From NCBI RefSeq assembly GCF_900100365.1, contig NZ_FNKU01000001.1:4353501-4417500 (forward strand): a stretch of DNA of 64,000 bases. The letters run 5' to 3'. The position numbers and the translations under genes were made by a program. Positions 35,351 to 46,291 of this stretch are shown here, piece by piece (the stretch's first letter is position 1; each line of letters starts with the position of its first letter). The stretch is from Pseudomonas cannabina. GTDB taxonomy: Bacteria > Pseudomonadota > Gammaproteobacteria > Pseudomonadales > Pseudomonadaceae. Below the pieces are notes generated by a model. It saw only the letters and a list, made by a program, of their open reading frames with translations, had not been told where the DNA came from and made no database searches.

Positions 35351-36682
35351 TCAATCAGCCGTCGGCTGACCCAGCGGCACGGGTTCCTTGCTACGCCAGT
35401 GCGGCAGGGAATTCCAGTAGCGCTCGCCCTTGGCATCGTCGTACATGCCTTCCCAGCGCGAGATGACCAGCACTGCCAGCGCATTGCCGATCATGTTCAG
35501 GGCGGTACGCGCCATGTCCATGATCCGGTCGACACCAGCGATGAACGCCAGGCCTTCCAGTGGAATACCTGCGCTGCCCAGCGTTGCCAGCAACACCACG
35601 AAGGAAACACCCGGTACGCCCGCGATGCCTTTCGAGGTCACCATCAAGGTCAGCACCAGCATCAGTTGCGCACCAATCGACAGGTCGATGCCGTACAACT
35701 GCGCGATGAAAATCGCCGCGATGCTCTGGTACAGCGTCGAGCCGTCGAGGTTGAACGAGTAACCGGTCGGCACCACGAAGCTGCAGATCGCTTTCGGTGC
35801 GCCGTAGGCTTCCATTTTCTGGATCACGCGCGGCAGCACGGTTTCGGAGCTGGCGGTGGAGTAGGACAGAATCAGCTCGTCCTTGAAGATGCGCATCAGC
35901 CTGATGACCGAGAAGCCGAAAGCGCGAGCGATCAGCCCGAGGACCACGAAGGCAAAGAAGGCAATGGCCACGTAAACCAGAATCACCAGCTTGGCCAGCG
36001 GCAGCAGCGAGGCAAAGCCGAAGTTGGCCACCGTCACCGCAATCAGGGCGAAGACGCCGATCGGCGCGTAGCTCATGATCATGTGAGTGACCTTGAACAT
36101 GGCTTCCGACACGCCTTGAAACAGCTTCACCAGAGGCTCGCGGACTTCGGCTTGCAGGCTGGAATGCCCCAGCCCGAACAGCACCGAGAAGAAGATGATC
36201 GGCAGCATTTCGCCGCGCGCCATGGCCGCGAAAATATTGGATGGGATCAGGTTGAGGATCGTTGCGATGAACGCGTGATCGTGCTGAACCTCGGCAGTGG
36301 TCTGCTGATACTTGGATATATCGACGGTGCCGAGGGTGCTCATGTCGATGCCCGTGCCCGGATGGAACACGTTGGCCAGTACCAGGCCCACCAGAATGGC
36401 AATGGTGGTGACGACTTCAAAATACAAAATGGTTTTGAGGCCGATGCGCCCCAGTTTCTTGGCATCGCCCACGCCCGCAATGCCCACAATCAGCGATGCG
36501 ACAACGATCGGGATAACGATCATCTTGATCAGGCGAATGAAGATGTCACCTGCCGGTTGCAGGAGGTTGGTGATCCACCAGGCTTTTTCAGCACTGAAAT
36601 GGTTGAGCAGCGCACCTACGGCGATACCCAGTACCAGTCCGATGAGAATCTGCCATGCCAGACTCAACTTTGCCTTCTTCAT
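35351..36682 (-). CDS. gltP: Glutamate/aspartate:cation symporter GltP (DAACS family)
   Basis: 443 residues from ATG 36682 (MKKAKLSLAWQILIGLVLG). Eight membrane segments plus two re-entrant loops. Family motifs: SSETVLPRVIQKME (serine-rich loop HP1), SFVVPTGYSFNLDGSTLYQS (TM7 region) and GIAGVPGVSFVVLLATLGS (HP2), then DRIMDMARTALNMIGNALAV (TM8, substrate Asp/Asn). It imports glutamate, aspartate or C4-dicarboxylates; which is not certain from sequence. Confidence 0.92.
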   Translation of the reverse strand: MKKAKLSLAWQILIGLVLGIAVGALLNHFSAEKAWWITNLLQPAGDIFIRLIKMIVIPIVVASLIVGIAGVGDAKKLGRIGLKTILYFEVVTTIAILVGLVLANVFHPGTGIDMSTLGTVDISKYQQTTAEVQHDHAFIATILNLIPSNIFAAMARGEMLPIIFFSVLFGLGHSSLQAEVREPLVKLFQGVSEAMFKVTHMIMSYAPIGVFALIAVTVANFGFASLLPLAKLVILVYVAIAFFAFVVLGLIARAFGFSVIRLMRIFKDELILSYSTASSETVLPRVIQKMEAYGAPKAICSFVVPTGYSFNLDGSTLYQSIAAIFIAQLYGIDLSIGAQLMLVLTLMVTSKGIAGVPGVSFVVLLATLGSAGIPLEGLAFIAGVDRIMDMARTALNMIGNALAVLVISRWEGMYDDAKGERYWNSLPHWRSKEPVPLGQPTAD

Positions 36683-37128
36683 ATTTTTACCCTTGTTTGA
36701 AGTCGCTTGGATCGTTTCAGAACCGACGCACTGACAGGGCGTTGCCACGGCAATTTCAGAGCGCGGATACGTTGAAAGATCCCCAGAGAGGGCCACTGCA
36801 GCCGAGCCTTTCGGTTCGTGTGCAGACGAAAAAAGTCGCAACTATTCCCATGGCGTGCGCATTCGTCTAATGCCGTAAATGACTACCTTATGCGTAATCG
36901 GCATATGAGAGCGCTGAAATGTGTTGATTTGTGTCGAGGATATAAAACGGTGATTCGGCGCAAAGGTGGCTAAAACGTCGCCTATGGCCTGGTTGAGAGA
37001 TGCGGGGAACGTGAAGGGATGTGGCCGTGCTGAATCGATTACTTAAGTTAATTTCCAGATATACGGTATTAAGTGCCCAGGCCGGTGCGTAATGACGCAG
37101 GTAGTTGGCCTGGGTACTTGAATCGGTT
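36683..37128. other. gltP-rimK intergenic region
   Basis: 446 bp. It should hold the gltP promoter at its left side; rimK ends at its right side. I see no gene, no clear terminator for rimK and no repeats. Confidence 0.5.
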
Positions 37129-38034
37129 TTACCCTTTGCCTTTGGTGCGCGTCATGTGCGGGCCGCTGTTTTTTTCCAGGTATTCGATGATCATCCCGGC
37201 GACGTCCTTGCTGGTCGTCACTTCAATGCCTTCAAGACCGGGTGACGAGTTGACTTCCATCACCAGCGGGCCGTGATTGGAGCGCAGGATATCCACACCC
37301 GCCACACTCAACCCCATCACTTTGGCTGCGCGCAATGCCGTCATGCGCTCCTCCGGCGTGATCTTGATCAGGCTGGCGCTGCCGCCGCGGTGCAGGTTGG
37401 AGCGGAACTCACCCGGTTTGGCCTGACGCTTCATCGAAGCGATGACCTTGTCACCGACCACGAAGCAGCGAATGTCGGCCCCGCCAGCTTCCTTGATGTA
37501 TTCCTGCACCATGATGTCCTGCTTGAGGCCCATGAACGCTTCGATCACCGATTCGGCGGCGGTGGCGGTTTCGCACAGCACCACACCGATGCCCTGAGTG
37601 CCTTCCAGCACCTTGATGACCAGCGGCGCGCCGTTGACCATCTGGATCAGGTCAGGAATGTCATCCGGGGAGTGAGCGAACCCGGTCACCGGCAAGCCGA
37701 TGCCACGACGTGAAAGCAATTGCAGCGAGCGCAGCTTGTCGCGCGAGCGGGCAATCGCCACCGATTCATTGAGCGGAAACACGCCCATCATTTCAAACTG
37801 ACGCAACACCGCACAGCCATAGAAAGTCACCGAAGCCCCGATACGCGGAATGACCGCATCGAAGCCTTCCAGCGGTTTGCCGCGATAGTGGATCTGCGGC
37901 TTGTGGCTGGCGATGTTCATATAGGCGCGCAGGGTGTCGATCACCACCATCTCATGGCCACGCTCGATACCAGCTTCGACCAGACGACGGGTGGAATACA
38001 GACGCGGATTACGCGAAAGCACAGCGATCTTCAT
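37129..38034 (-). CDS. rimK: Ribosomal S6 glutamate ligase RimK
   Basis: 301 residues, ATP-grasp fold: [59 protein letters not shown] (ATP lid), then [19 protein letters not shown] and [20 protein letters not shown]. It adds glutamates to the C-terminus of ribosomal protein S6. Overlaps rimB by 4 bp and belongs to rimABK, which in Pseudomonas tunes the ribosome and proteome in response to c-di-GMP. Confidence 0.97.
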   Translation of the reverse strand: MKIAVLSRNPRLYSTRRLVEAGIERGHEMVVIDTLRAYMNIASHKPQIHYRGKPLEGFDAVIPRIGASVTFYGCAVLRQFEMMGVFPLNESVAIARSRDKLRSLQLLSRRGIGLPVTGFAHSPDDIPDLIQMVNGAPLVIKVLEGTQGIGVVLCETATAAESVIEAFMGLKQDIMVQEYIKEAGGADIRCFVVGDKVIASMKRQAKPGEFRSNLHRGGSASLIKITPEERMTALRAAKVMGLSVAGVDILRSNHGPLVMEVNSSPGLEGIEVTTSKDVAGMIIEYLEKNSGPHMTRTKGKG

Positions 38035-38507
38035 GCAACACCTGAGGAAGTAGAGGCCGGGAACACCGGCTTGTCTTGTACGTATGTAATGCCCGGATTA
38101 ACCACCAGATGGCCGTCAATCAGGGCTTTGGAACCCAGCAGCAGTCGATAGCGCATCGATCTGCGGCAGGCCAGTGTGAATTCCACTGGCCATATGCGAT
38201 CACCCAACGCCAGCGTGGTACGAATCACGTAGCGCACCTGCGCATGGCCGTTGGAGCTTTTAATGGTCTTCATGGCAACCAGTTGCGCCTCGCAACGACG
38301 GTGGCGCAACTGAACCACCGTGCCCAGATGCGCATTGAACCGCACCCATTTCTGCCCGTCGCGCTCGAAAGGTTCGATCTCGGTAGCGTGCAGGCTTGAG
38401 GTGCTCGCGCCGGTGTCGATTTTTGCGCGCAGGCCTGCGACTCCAAGGTCGGGAAGCGCCACCCACTCGCGCAGGCCGATAACTGTCAGGTGATCAAATG
38501 TCTTCAA
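38031..38507 (-). CDS. rimB: RimB, retropepsin-like ATP-dependent zinc protease family
   Basis: 158 residues. Aspartic-protease-like core with the DTGAS motif in [13 protein letters not shown] (Asp about 32) and [17 protein letters not shown]. RimB counteracts or processes RimK-made glutamate tails in the RimABK system. Between rimA (16-bp gap) and rimK (4-bp overlap). Confidence 0.93.
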   Translation of the reverse strand: MKTFDHLTVIGLREWVALPDLGVAGLRAKIDTGASTSSLHATEIEPFERDGQKWVRFNAHLGTVVQLRHRRCEAQLVAMKTIKSSNGHAQVRYVIRTTLALGDRIWPVEFTLACRRSMRYRLLLGSKALIDGHLVVNPGITYVQDKPVFPASTSSGVA

Positions 38508-38523
38508 TGCAATTCCGTACGTC

Positions 38524-39333
38524 TCAAGACTTCTTCAACGCCTCAGGGGCGACCTGGGCCAAGGCTTTGAATGCAGGTTTGGCGAAAAAATAACCCTGCA
38601 TCAGGAAAATGCCGCAATCGATGAGAAAGTCCCGCTCTTCGACGTGCTCGATGCCTTCTGCGATGACTTTAATCCCCAAGTCCGAACACATTGTGACAAC
38701 CCCGCGAACAATCGCCTGACGCACGCGATTACGATGAACATCACGGATCAGGTTCATGTCGAGTTTGATCAGATCGGGTTGAAAATCGGCGAGCAGCGTC
38801 AGGCCTGAATACCCGGCGCCGAAGTCATCGATCGCCGTCATGAAGCCGAACTCTCGATACTCACGCAGGATGTTGCTCAAATGGCCATTGCTGCACACAT
38901 GTTCGCTTTCGATGGTCTCGAAAATCAACCTGTCGATAGGGAAATCGTGTTTTTTGGCCGCTTCCAGCGTGCTGCGGATGCACAACTCGGGACGATACAC
39001 GGCATTGGGCAGAAAATTGATCGATAAACGCTCGGTCATGCCCAGCTTTGCCGCACCGGCAATGGCGGTGGTGCGACACATCTGGTCAAACCGATAGCGG
39101 TTCTGGTCGGTGACCTGACTCAATACCGAATAGGCACTTTCCCCGCTGGGGCCACGCACCAGTGCTTCATGAGCGAACGTCGTCTGATCCCGCAGATCGA
39201 CAATCGGCTGGTAAGCGTAATCGAACGAGAAACCCAGTTCGGGGCTGCCCGTGCATCCCTCACACCTTTTTCCGGGGGAGGTTAACGAAGTTGGAAATTC
39301 TGTCACGTCGCACTCCATGTGAGGTCGGGGCAA
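38524..39333 (-). CDS. rimA: RimA, EAL-domain c-di-GMP phosphodiesterase
   Basis: 269 residues, one EAL domain. The signature is HEALVRG (about 54-60); metal and catalytic residues are in SINFLPN, FETIESEHV, DDFGAGYSGL, LIKLDMNLIR, VIAEGIEH and MQGYFFAKP. All key residues appear present, so it should be active. In P. fluorescens RimA is the phosphodiesterase partner of RimK. The N-terminal 30 residues contain a CxxC (KRCEGCTG). The start could be a little downstream of 39333. Confidence 0.9.
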   Translation of the reverse strand: MPRPHMECDVTEFPTSLTSPGKRCEGCTGSPELGFSFDYAYQPIVDLRDQTTFAHEALVRGPSGESAYSVLSQVTDQNRYRFDQMCRTTAIAGAAKLGMTERLSINFLPNAVYRPELCIRSTLEAAKKHDFPIDRLIFETIESEHVCSNGHLSNILREYREFGFMTAIDDFGAGYSGLTLLADFQPDLIKLDMNLIRDVHRNRVRQAIVRGVVTMCSDLGIKVIAEGIEHVEERDFLIDCGIFLMQGYFFAKPAFKALAQVAPEALKKS

Positions 39334-39475
39334 TAAAATGATGAATGGCTGATTTTGACAAGCAATGATCGGTTACTACATGTTCGTGAGAGATCTGCCG
39401 GTCCGCCGAACGGTGCGGCCGCTGTTCCCGATCAGCCTGATAACGTTCAGACTGCCACACTGATGAGGAATTCAC

Positions 39476-39883
39476 ATGGCGCAAAAGCTGGAAGACGACG
39501 ACAAGGTTCGTCTGGATAAATGGTTGTGGGCGGCGCGCTTCTTCAAAACGCGTGCGCTGGCCAAAGCGGCCATTGAAAGCGGCAAGGTGCACTGTCGTGG
39601 CGAACGTTGCAAGCCCGGCAAGGAGCCCCGCCTTGGTGACGAGTTCCAGATTCGTATGGGCTTCGATGAGCGCACGGTGGTCGTGGAAGCACTATCGGTG
39701 GTTCGCCGTGGTGCGCCGGAAGCGCAGACGCTGTATCGCGAGACCCCGGAAAGCCTCGCGAAACGGGAAAACGCCGCCGCGCAACGCAAGGCTGGCAACC
39801 TCGGCGTCACCACCGATGGAAAGCCGACCAAGAAGCAGCGCCGGCAGCTTTTTGATTTTCGGGGCAGCCAGCACAGTGACTGA
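39476..39883 (+). CDS. hslR: Heat-shock protein 15 HslR (S4 RNA-binding)
   Basis: 135 residues. S4 domain at the start: DDKVRLDKWLWAARFFKTRA (9-28) and AIESGKVHCRGERCKPGKEP. The tail is basic. Hsp15 rescues stalled 50S subunits carrying nascent chains. It lies upstream of hslO, as in many Gammaproteobacteria. Confidence 0.95.
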   Translation: MAQKLEDDDKVRLDKWLWAARFFKTRALAKAAIESGKVHCRGERCKPGKEPRLGDEFQIRMGFDERTVVVEALSVVRRGAPEAQTLYRETPESLAKRENAAAQRKAGNLGVTTDGKPTKKQRRQLFDFRGSQHSD

Positions 39884-40056
39884 AACAGGGTGGATAGCAC
39901 GCCCGGTGATCGGCCCGGAAAGTCATCCAGCTTGGAAGCGCGCCGGATAGCTCCTAAAATGCTGGTCAACGCGTATGGTGCACAGCGTTTTCAGGTGCCG
40001 AACGGCGCTTGCTGCTGATGGCCATCCATTGTCATTACCTCAGATACCCTCTTCCT

Positions 40057-40959
40057 ATGCATGATTTCCCCGACATCGATTTCACCCAGCGTTTCATTTT
40101 CGACGAAAGCGACGTTCGTGGAGAGCTGGTCGCGCTCGAGCGCAGCTACGCTGAAGTGCTCGCCAAACATGCTTACCCGGAGCCGGTCGCGCAATTGCTT
40201 GGCGAACTGATGGCGGCTGCGGCGCTGCTGGTCGGCACACTCAAGTTCGACGGTTTGCTGATCTTGCAGGCCCGCTCCAGCGGCGCTGTTCCGCTGTTGA
40301 TGGTCGAGTGCTCCAGCGAGCGTGAGCTACGTGGCATTGCCCGCTACGACGAAGCGCTTATCACCCCTGGCGCAGGCCTGCAGGACCTGATGCCGGACGG
40401 CTCGCTGGCTTTGACCGTCGACCCGCGCCAGGGCAAGCGCTATCAGGGCATCGTCGCGCTGGATGGCGTCGACCTGTCGGAAAGCCTTTCCAATTATTTT
40501 GTGATGTCCGAGCAGCTGGGCACGCGTTTCTGGCTCAAGGCCGACGGCCATCGTGCTCGCGGCCTGTTGCTGCAACAGCTGCCCGCTGCCGAGATCACCG
40601 ACCCTGAAGAGCGCGATGCCAACTGGGAGCATGTCATTACCCTGGCCAGCACCCTGACGGCCGAAGAAATGCTCAGCCTGGACAACCCGACCATTCTGCA
40701 TCGCCTGTATCACGAAGACCCGGTTCGCCTGTTCGATATTCAGCCGATCTGCTTCCGGTGCAGTTGCTCTCGCGAGCGATCCGCCAATGCGTTGGTCAGC
40801 CTCGGGCTGGAGGACGCGCAGCAACTGGTGATCGAGCACAACGGCTCGATTGAAATCGACTGCCAGTTCTGCAACGAGCGCTATCTGTTCGATGCCACTG
40901 ACGTTGCGCAGCTGTTTGCTGGCGGCGGCGTCGATTCTCCGTCTGACACGCGCCATTAA
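40057..40959 (+). CDS. hslO: Redox-regulated chaperone Hsp33
   Basis: 300 residues from ATG 40057 ([20 protein letters not shown]); a longer upstream frame lacks the conserved start. The four zinc cysteines near the C-terminus are CFRCSC (CxC) and CQFCNERY (CxxC). Oxidation releases zinc and switches on chaperone activity. 173 bp after hslR. Confidence 0.96.
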   Translation: MHDFPDIDFTQRFIFDESDVRGELVALERSYAEVLAKHAYPEPVAQLLGELMAAAALLVGTLKFDGLLILQARSSGAVPLLMVECSSERELRGIARYDEALITPGAGLQDLMPDGSLALTVDPRQGKRYQGIVALDGVDLSESLSNYFVMSEQLGTRFWLKADGHRARGLLLQQLPAAEITDPEERDANWEHVITLASTLTAEEMLSLDNPTILHRLYHEDPVRLFDIQPICFRCSCSRERSANALVSLGLEDAQQLVIEHNGSIEIDCQFCNERYLFDATDVAQLFAGGGVDSPSDTRH

Positions 40960-41051
40960 TCAAAGCGTAAAGAGCCTCAGAATACGGTGTGGGTCCCTGT
41001 AACGCTGTTCTGACAGGAGGGTCCTACCATTTCCGGGCATTTCTGGCATAA

Positions 41052-42683
<1,632 letters not shown>

Positions 42684-42730
42684 TTAAACATCTTCGTGGC
42701 CGCACCGACGTGCGGCCCCGGAAATGCTCA

Positions 42731-42762
42731 GGCAAACGCCCCGACTCATCGGGGCGTTTGCT
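42731..42762 (+). terminator. Terminator after pckA
   Basis: CAAACGCCCCGA-CTCA-TCGGGGCGTTTG, a 12-bp stem, followed by CTTGTC. A second smaller hairpin (CCGCAC...GTGCGG) precedes it. Confidence 0.88.
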
Positions 42763-42815
42763 TGTCTGGGCGACTTGTTTCTGTGGTGGGTGATGACCGG
42801 GAGGTGGGTGGCTGC

Positions 42816-43526
42816 TCAACCCAACGGACTGAACCCGCTCGCGGCACTGCAATAGCGTTGCCGGCTGGCTGACTCCGCGAGACGCTTGCACTGCTCTTTG
42901 AAGTACACCTTGGCGCCCTTGCGGCATTCTCGGTGCTCGATCGAGCCCCCACGCCAGTTGCGGCATACGCTGGTGTCGTCAATCTGATTGTCTGTAACGA
43001 CCCACTCGGCGCGATAAGTGCGCGTCCTGTCCCACTGCAACACGATGGCCGACTCGACGAATTGCGCGGCGGCGAGCTTTGGCTGCGGAATCTGCCGTTG
43101 CGCTTTGTACTGGCTCATGTAGCGCGCAGACACCATGCCCTGTGCGTTTGAGCGGTTAACCGCCTTTTGGCTGTTCCCGAATCGACAGGCAATGACTGCT
43201 TCGTCGATTAGATTATCTGCGCCCAAGCACTCGGGCAGCGTCAGGGGGCGACTTGGTGTTTCGATCATGGGCGGTGGAGCAATAACAGGAGCGTTGGTGA
43301 CGACGACGGCTGGTGTTGACGCGGGGCTGAAATCAACTGTTTTCGGCACATGGATGTAATGGAGCAGCCCGTAGCTGCATAGCCCGATGACCACCAGCAT
43401 CATGAATCGATTGCGTTGGCGCGTCCGAGCATTTCTTGACTGGCTTCGGGGAGAACGGGCAATTGCGTCCTCCTCGTCGACACTCAAGGCCTCGTATGCG
43501 TCACTGCCGTTCTGCTTATCGGGCAC
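42816..43526 (-). CDS. Membrane-anchored hypothetical protein
   Basis: 236 residues. The cytoplasmic N-terminus has a basic stretch (RSQSRNARTRQRNR), one membrane segment (about 41-60, FMMLVVIGLCSYGLLHYI), a proline-rich linker and a periplasmic domain with six Cys (for example LPECLGADNL, VIACRFGN, SVCRNWRGG, EHRECRKG, FKEQCKRL, RYCSA), likely disulphide-bonded. The GTG start directly follows the upstream stop (TGAGTG) with GGGAGG before it, so it is coupled to the 43527 gene. Family not recognised. Confidence 0.72.
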   Translation of the reverse strand: MPDKQNGSDAYEALSVDEEDAIARSPRSQSRNARTRQRNRFMMLVVIGLCSYGLLHYIHVPKTVDFSPASTPAVVVTNAPVIAPPPMIETPSRPLTLPECLGADNLIDEAVIACRFGNSQKAVNRSNAQGMVSARYMSQYKAQRQIPQPKLAAAQFVESAIVLQWDRTRTYRAEWVVTDNQIDDTSVCRNWRGGSIEHRECRKGAKVYFKEQCKRLAESASRQRYCSAASGFSPLG

Positions 43527-44264
43527 TCAGGCCTCCCGTAGATCCGACTGGCTTTTCAGGTGAGTGAAGATATCCATGGCGGCGCCGTCTCCCGATGTAA
43601 TGTTGGCGGCGTAGTTCGCAGGGTACTGGGCTTTCTCTATGGGCGGCAGTTGATCGTAGTGAGCGAGAAGCATCACCAGTGTTTGAGTGCTTTTGCCGGT
43701 TTCGTTGTATTCGTCGACATATCTTTGGCAGATGGCCCTTTTCCATACTTGCTCTTGAGCGTAGTTTTCGGAGTACGCAGCACTTCTTTCGTTAATTGTG
43801 GAGTCGCTATCTTCATCGTAAATGATCAGCCTCAGTTGATCTTGAGATAACCCCGCGAACGGATTTGCTCCTGACCCGTTCTTGAACGAAGTCGCTTGCC
43901 TGGCCCTTTCGAGCAGTTCAGGGTCGTCCGTATCTGGTATCTCTGCATCGTGCAGTTTTCTATTCGAGTAATAACTGTTGCCTGCAATTTTGTCACTGAT
44001 GCTTTTTGCCAGAGAGCCTAAGCTTTTGAAGTCAAGACTGCTGTCGCGAGTCTGGGCGCGTGCGGCACTATTGCTCAATTGACTGGACAGTTTCGAGAAG
44101 GTGGCGCCGTCAATGGCTGGCTCAGAAGTGAGCTCTTTTAGGCTGTAACTTATATTCTTGACGGAGGTGCTTTTCCCGACAGTCGTTCTTGTGGTGTTAT
44201 GGGTGAGGTGGGCGACGGATGTTGTATCAAGCATGCTGCGTCCTCGCTGCTGAAGCCAATCCAT
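43527..44264 (-). CDS. Hypothetical protein coupled to the membrane protein at 42816
   Basis: 245 residues from ATG 44264 (MDWLQQRGRSMLDTTS). The frame is open up to a GTG at 44348, but that lies inside the hairpin at 44328-44352, so the shorter start is preferred; the start is uncertain. Ser/Thr-rich and largely hydrophilic, with no signal peptide. The second half has SQDQLRLIIYDEDSDSTINE and WKRAICQRYVDEYNETGKST, which resembles helical regions of secretion-system or contact-dependent proteins, but I recognise no family. Confidence 0.65.
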   Translation of the reverse strand: MDWLQQRGRSMLDTTSVAHLTHNTTRTTVGKSTSVKNISYSLKELTSEPAIDGATFSKLSSQLSNSAARAQTRDSSLDFKSLGSLAKSISDKIAGNSYYSNRKLHDAEIPDTDDPELLERARQATSFKNGSGANPFAGLSQDQLRLIIYDEDSDSTINERSAAYSENYAQEQVWKRAICQRYVDEYNETGKSTQTLVMLLAHYDQLPPIEKAQYPANYAANITSGDGAAMDIFTHLKSQSDLREA

Positions 44265-44327
44265 GGCTTTATATTCACTTCCTGTATCGGCCAAACCAGA
44301 GTCAGCTTTAGCTTTCCGTTGAAAAAC

Positions 44328-44352
44328 GTGCGTGTCAAAATGCGACACGCAC
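44328..44352 (-). terminator. Hairpin with T tract downstream of the 44363 gene
   Basis: On the minus strand GTGCGTGTC-GCATTTT-GACACGCAC followed by GTTTTTC: a 9-bp perfect stem, 11 bp after the stop of the 44363-44812 gene. Confidence 0.8.
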
Positions 44353-44362
44353 GCTCCGGCGC

Positions 44363-44812
44363 TTATTTCATTGTGAATTCAGCAGCCCACGCATAAGTGG
44401 AAAGATTGGTGGCACGAGACGTCGCCGTGCAGACAGCGCCACCTTCAGAGTTTGCGGTCCGGTTCCACTTTGGCACCTTGACACCACCCGCACCGTGAAG
44501 CTTTATGAATGTGGTCGAGAATACGCAAACCTTGGAGCCCATGACGTAGCGAACACTGGCGTAGTTTGTATCCGGTGATAGAGTGCTTTGCATGGAGTAA
44601 CTATCTGAATCCCCAGGTTGGACTTTTGGTGCAATAGTCGTTCTGGTATTACGCTGAGTCGATATTTCGTTGCGAGTGACGACTTTATACTCCGCCACCT
44701 CCGTCCCCAGATTTTTAAATGTCACAGTCACCGGTGGGCCTGCGTGCACAGTAACGGCGGTGCACAGTGTGGCAAGAACAATCGAAGTCAGTAAGATTTT
44801 ATGGGTTTTCAT
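44363..44812 (-). CDS. Secreted hypothetical protein
   Basis: 149 residues from ATG 44812 (MKTHKILLTSIVLATLCTAV), with a Sec signal peptide cleaved near AVTVHAG. The mature part is beta-rich (VTVTFKNLGTEVAEYKVVTR, YASVRYVMGSKVCVFSTTF) with two Cys that could pair. Family unknown. Longer upstream frame rejected because the signal peptide starts at MKTHK. Confidence 0.75.
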   Translation of the reverse strand: MKTHKILLTSIVLATLCTAVTVHAGPPVTVTFKNLGTEVAEYKVVTRNEISTQRNTRTTIAPKVQPGDSDSYSMQSTLSPDTNYASVRYVMGSKVCVFSTTFIKLHGAGGVKVPKWNRTANSEGGAVCTATSRATNLSTYAWAAEFTMK

Positions 44813-45355
44813 AGTGGGTAGTTCCTGAGTCAATTCATTGAGTTTTAGTTGTTTAAATAAGTCAGGTGCGAGGCGGTGCTTGGCGAAAATTTATTCGCGG
44901 CCGCGACCTGTCGTTCAGATCAAAGTCTGTGATGTGTCAGTGCGCAGAATGCGTGCGCCGGTCACTTACAATATTGTTGATGCAGATGATGTTCCGAGGA
45001 GAGCCCTGCGCTGAAATACGGGCCGTTCCATTGGGCGGGTAGCAAGAAAATAGTGATTTTCCGCAATCCGTGGTGATGTTTTAGCACGATGGGCGGGGAA
45101 GAAAAGTAGGAAGTTTCTGATTCTTTGCAAATCAGCTAAGTATCCTCTGAAAAAGCCCATTTTTTTGGAGAGGAACCGGGCTGGAGCGCCTGTATTTACT
45201 GGCTTCGACTTTTGAAGAAAAGGCTTTTTCAGACCTTCCCTAATGAATATTATTGTTCTTGTCTTTTAGTGTCGAGTTGGATTAACTGCGCTGGCAGAAG
45301 TTATAAGTGTGCAGGTTAGAGCGCCCCACAGAGCTGAAGGGCGCCACCCTGTGTC
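44813..45355. other. Intergenic region without a supported gene
   Basis: 543 bp, more AT-rich than its neighbours. Short frames exist but none is protein-like. A GGAACC at 45174 has no CCAC partner at the right distance, so it is not a hrp box. Confidence 0.5.
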
Positions 45356-46069
45356 TCACGTCACCGCATAAAACTTGCGTACATACGCCGTGCTGGTCCA
45401 TTTGCACGGTGCGCCTTGGGCGACGAATACGGTATCGCCTGTGTTCACGGTCAGGCTCGGGCCGTTTTCCAGGCTCAGTTCTACGCTGCCTTCGATCAGG
45501 TTCATCAGTTCATGGATCTTGTGCGGGCGCGAGATGCGTTCGTAGGGCGTGGAGTCCCAGACGCCGATGCGCAGGGTGCTGGCCGTGTCTTCGAACAGGC
45601 TGTTGCTGCGGCACTGCGGCAGCGCGCTGATCATGATGCTCGGGTCTGGCGGTGAGGACGGTGTGAGCATGGCGAGGCGGTCGAGCGGGACGATACCGGC
45701 TTTGTCTGGCCCGCTGGCTTGGGTGGATGCGCAGAACGCCCAGAGGCTGTCTGGTTGCGCGTCGATGCGCACTTGAGTGCCGCGACCGATCACCGCGCTT
45801 TCGCCGTTGCTGACAGTGACGCTGTCGGTGCCGGAGGTCAGGGTGACGCTACCCCGATGCATGACCAGCATTTCGGTGTAGGGATAGGCGTCTACTGACA
45901 GCGACGTGCCGAAATGAACCAGGCCTGCAGCAATGCCCTGATCATCGATGAATGCTGTGCGACGGCCTTCATCGAACGGGTCGTGAGCGTCAAGCGGGCC
46001 GGTGGTGAATTCGGTGTCTACCGGGCCGAGGTCGGCTCGGGCGAGGATTAGGGCGGTTGGTTGGGGCAT
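45356..46069 (-). CDS. Two-cupin domain protein
   Basis: 237 residues from ATG 46069 (MPQPTALILARADLGPVDTE). Two small beta-barrel (DUF861-type cupin) repeats: residues about 40-110 (AAGLVHFGTSLSVDAYPYTE, VMHRGSVTLTSGTDSVTV, GESAVIGRGTQVRI) and 165-237 (IGVWDSTPYERISRPHKIHE, LMNLIEGSVELSLENG, GDTVFVAQGAPCKWTSTAYV). Substrate unknown. It neighbours an amine-oxidation cluster. Confidence 0.82.
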   Translation of the reverse strand: MPQPTALILARADLGPVDTEFTTGPLDAHDPFDEGRRTAFIDDQGIAAGLVHFGTSLSVDAYPYTEMLVMHRGSVTLTSGTDSVTVSNGESAVIGRGTQVRIDAQPDSLWAFCASTQASGPDKAGIVPLDRLAMLTPSSPPDPSIMISALPQCRSNSLFEDTASTLRIGVWDSTPYERISRPHKIHELMNLIEGSVELSLENGPSLTVNTGDTVFVAQGAPCKWTSTAYVRKFYAVT

Positions 46070-46140
46070 TGGGTTTGGCTCCTGAATTGAGAGTTGGTGA
46101 TCGTTCCCACGCAGAGCGCTCAGCGTTTTACGCAACTCTT

Positions 46141-46229
46141 GTGGGAGCGAGCTTGCTCGCGAAGAAGGTGAATCGGCACTGCTTTTCCAGCGAGATACTG
46201 GCCCTTTCGCGAACAAGTTCGCTCCCACG
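46141..46229. repeat. Pair of inverted REP-like repeats
   Basis: GTGGGAGCGAGCTTGCTCGC (46141) and its inverted, slightly varied partner ending GTTCGCTCCCAC (46229). This is a common Pseudomonas intergenic palindrome. Between the bicupin gene and the GNAT gene. Confidence 0.85.
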
Positions 46230-46291
46230 GCCTTCGGCCAGAATCAAAAACAGAGGTGCGTATGACGACGTGTGCGGATCTTTGTGCACAC

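Noticed and set aside
34880..36700. Plus-strand frame of 606 codons
   Set aside because: Antisense to gltP and the 34982 gene; composition (Gln/Arg/His/Asp-rich) is that of a shadow frame.
45174..45205. Second hrp box
   Set aside because: GGAACC is present but no CCACNNA follows at 15-17 nt, and no effector-like gene lies downstream.
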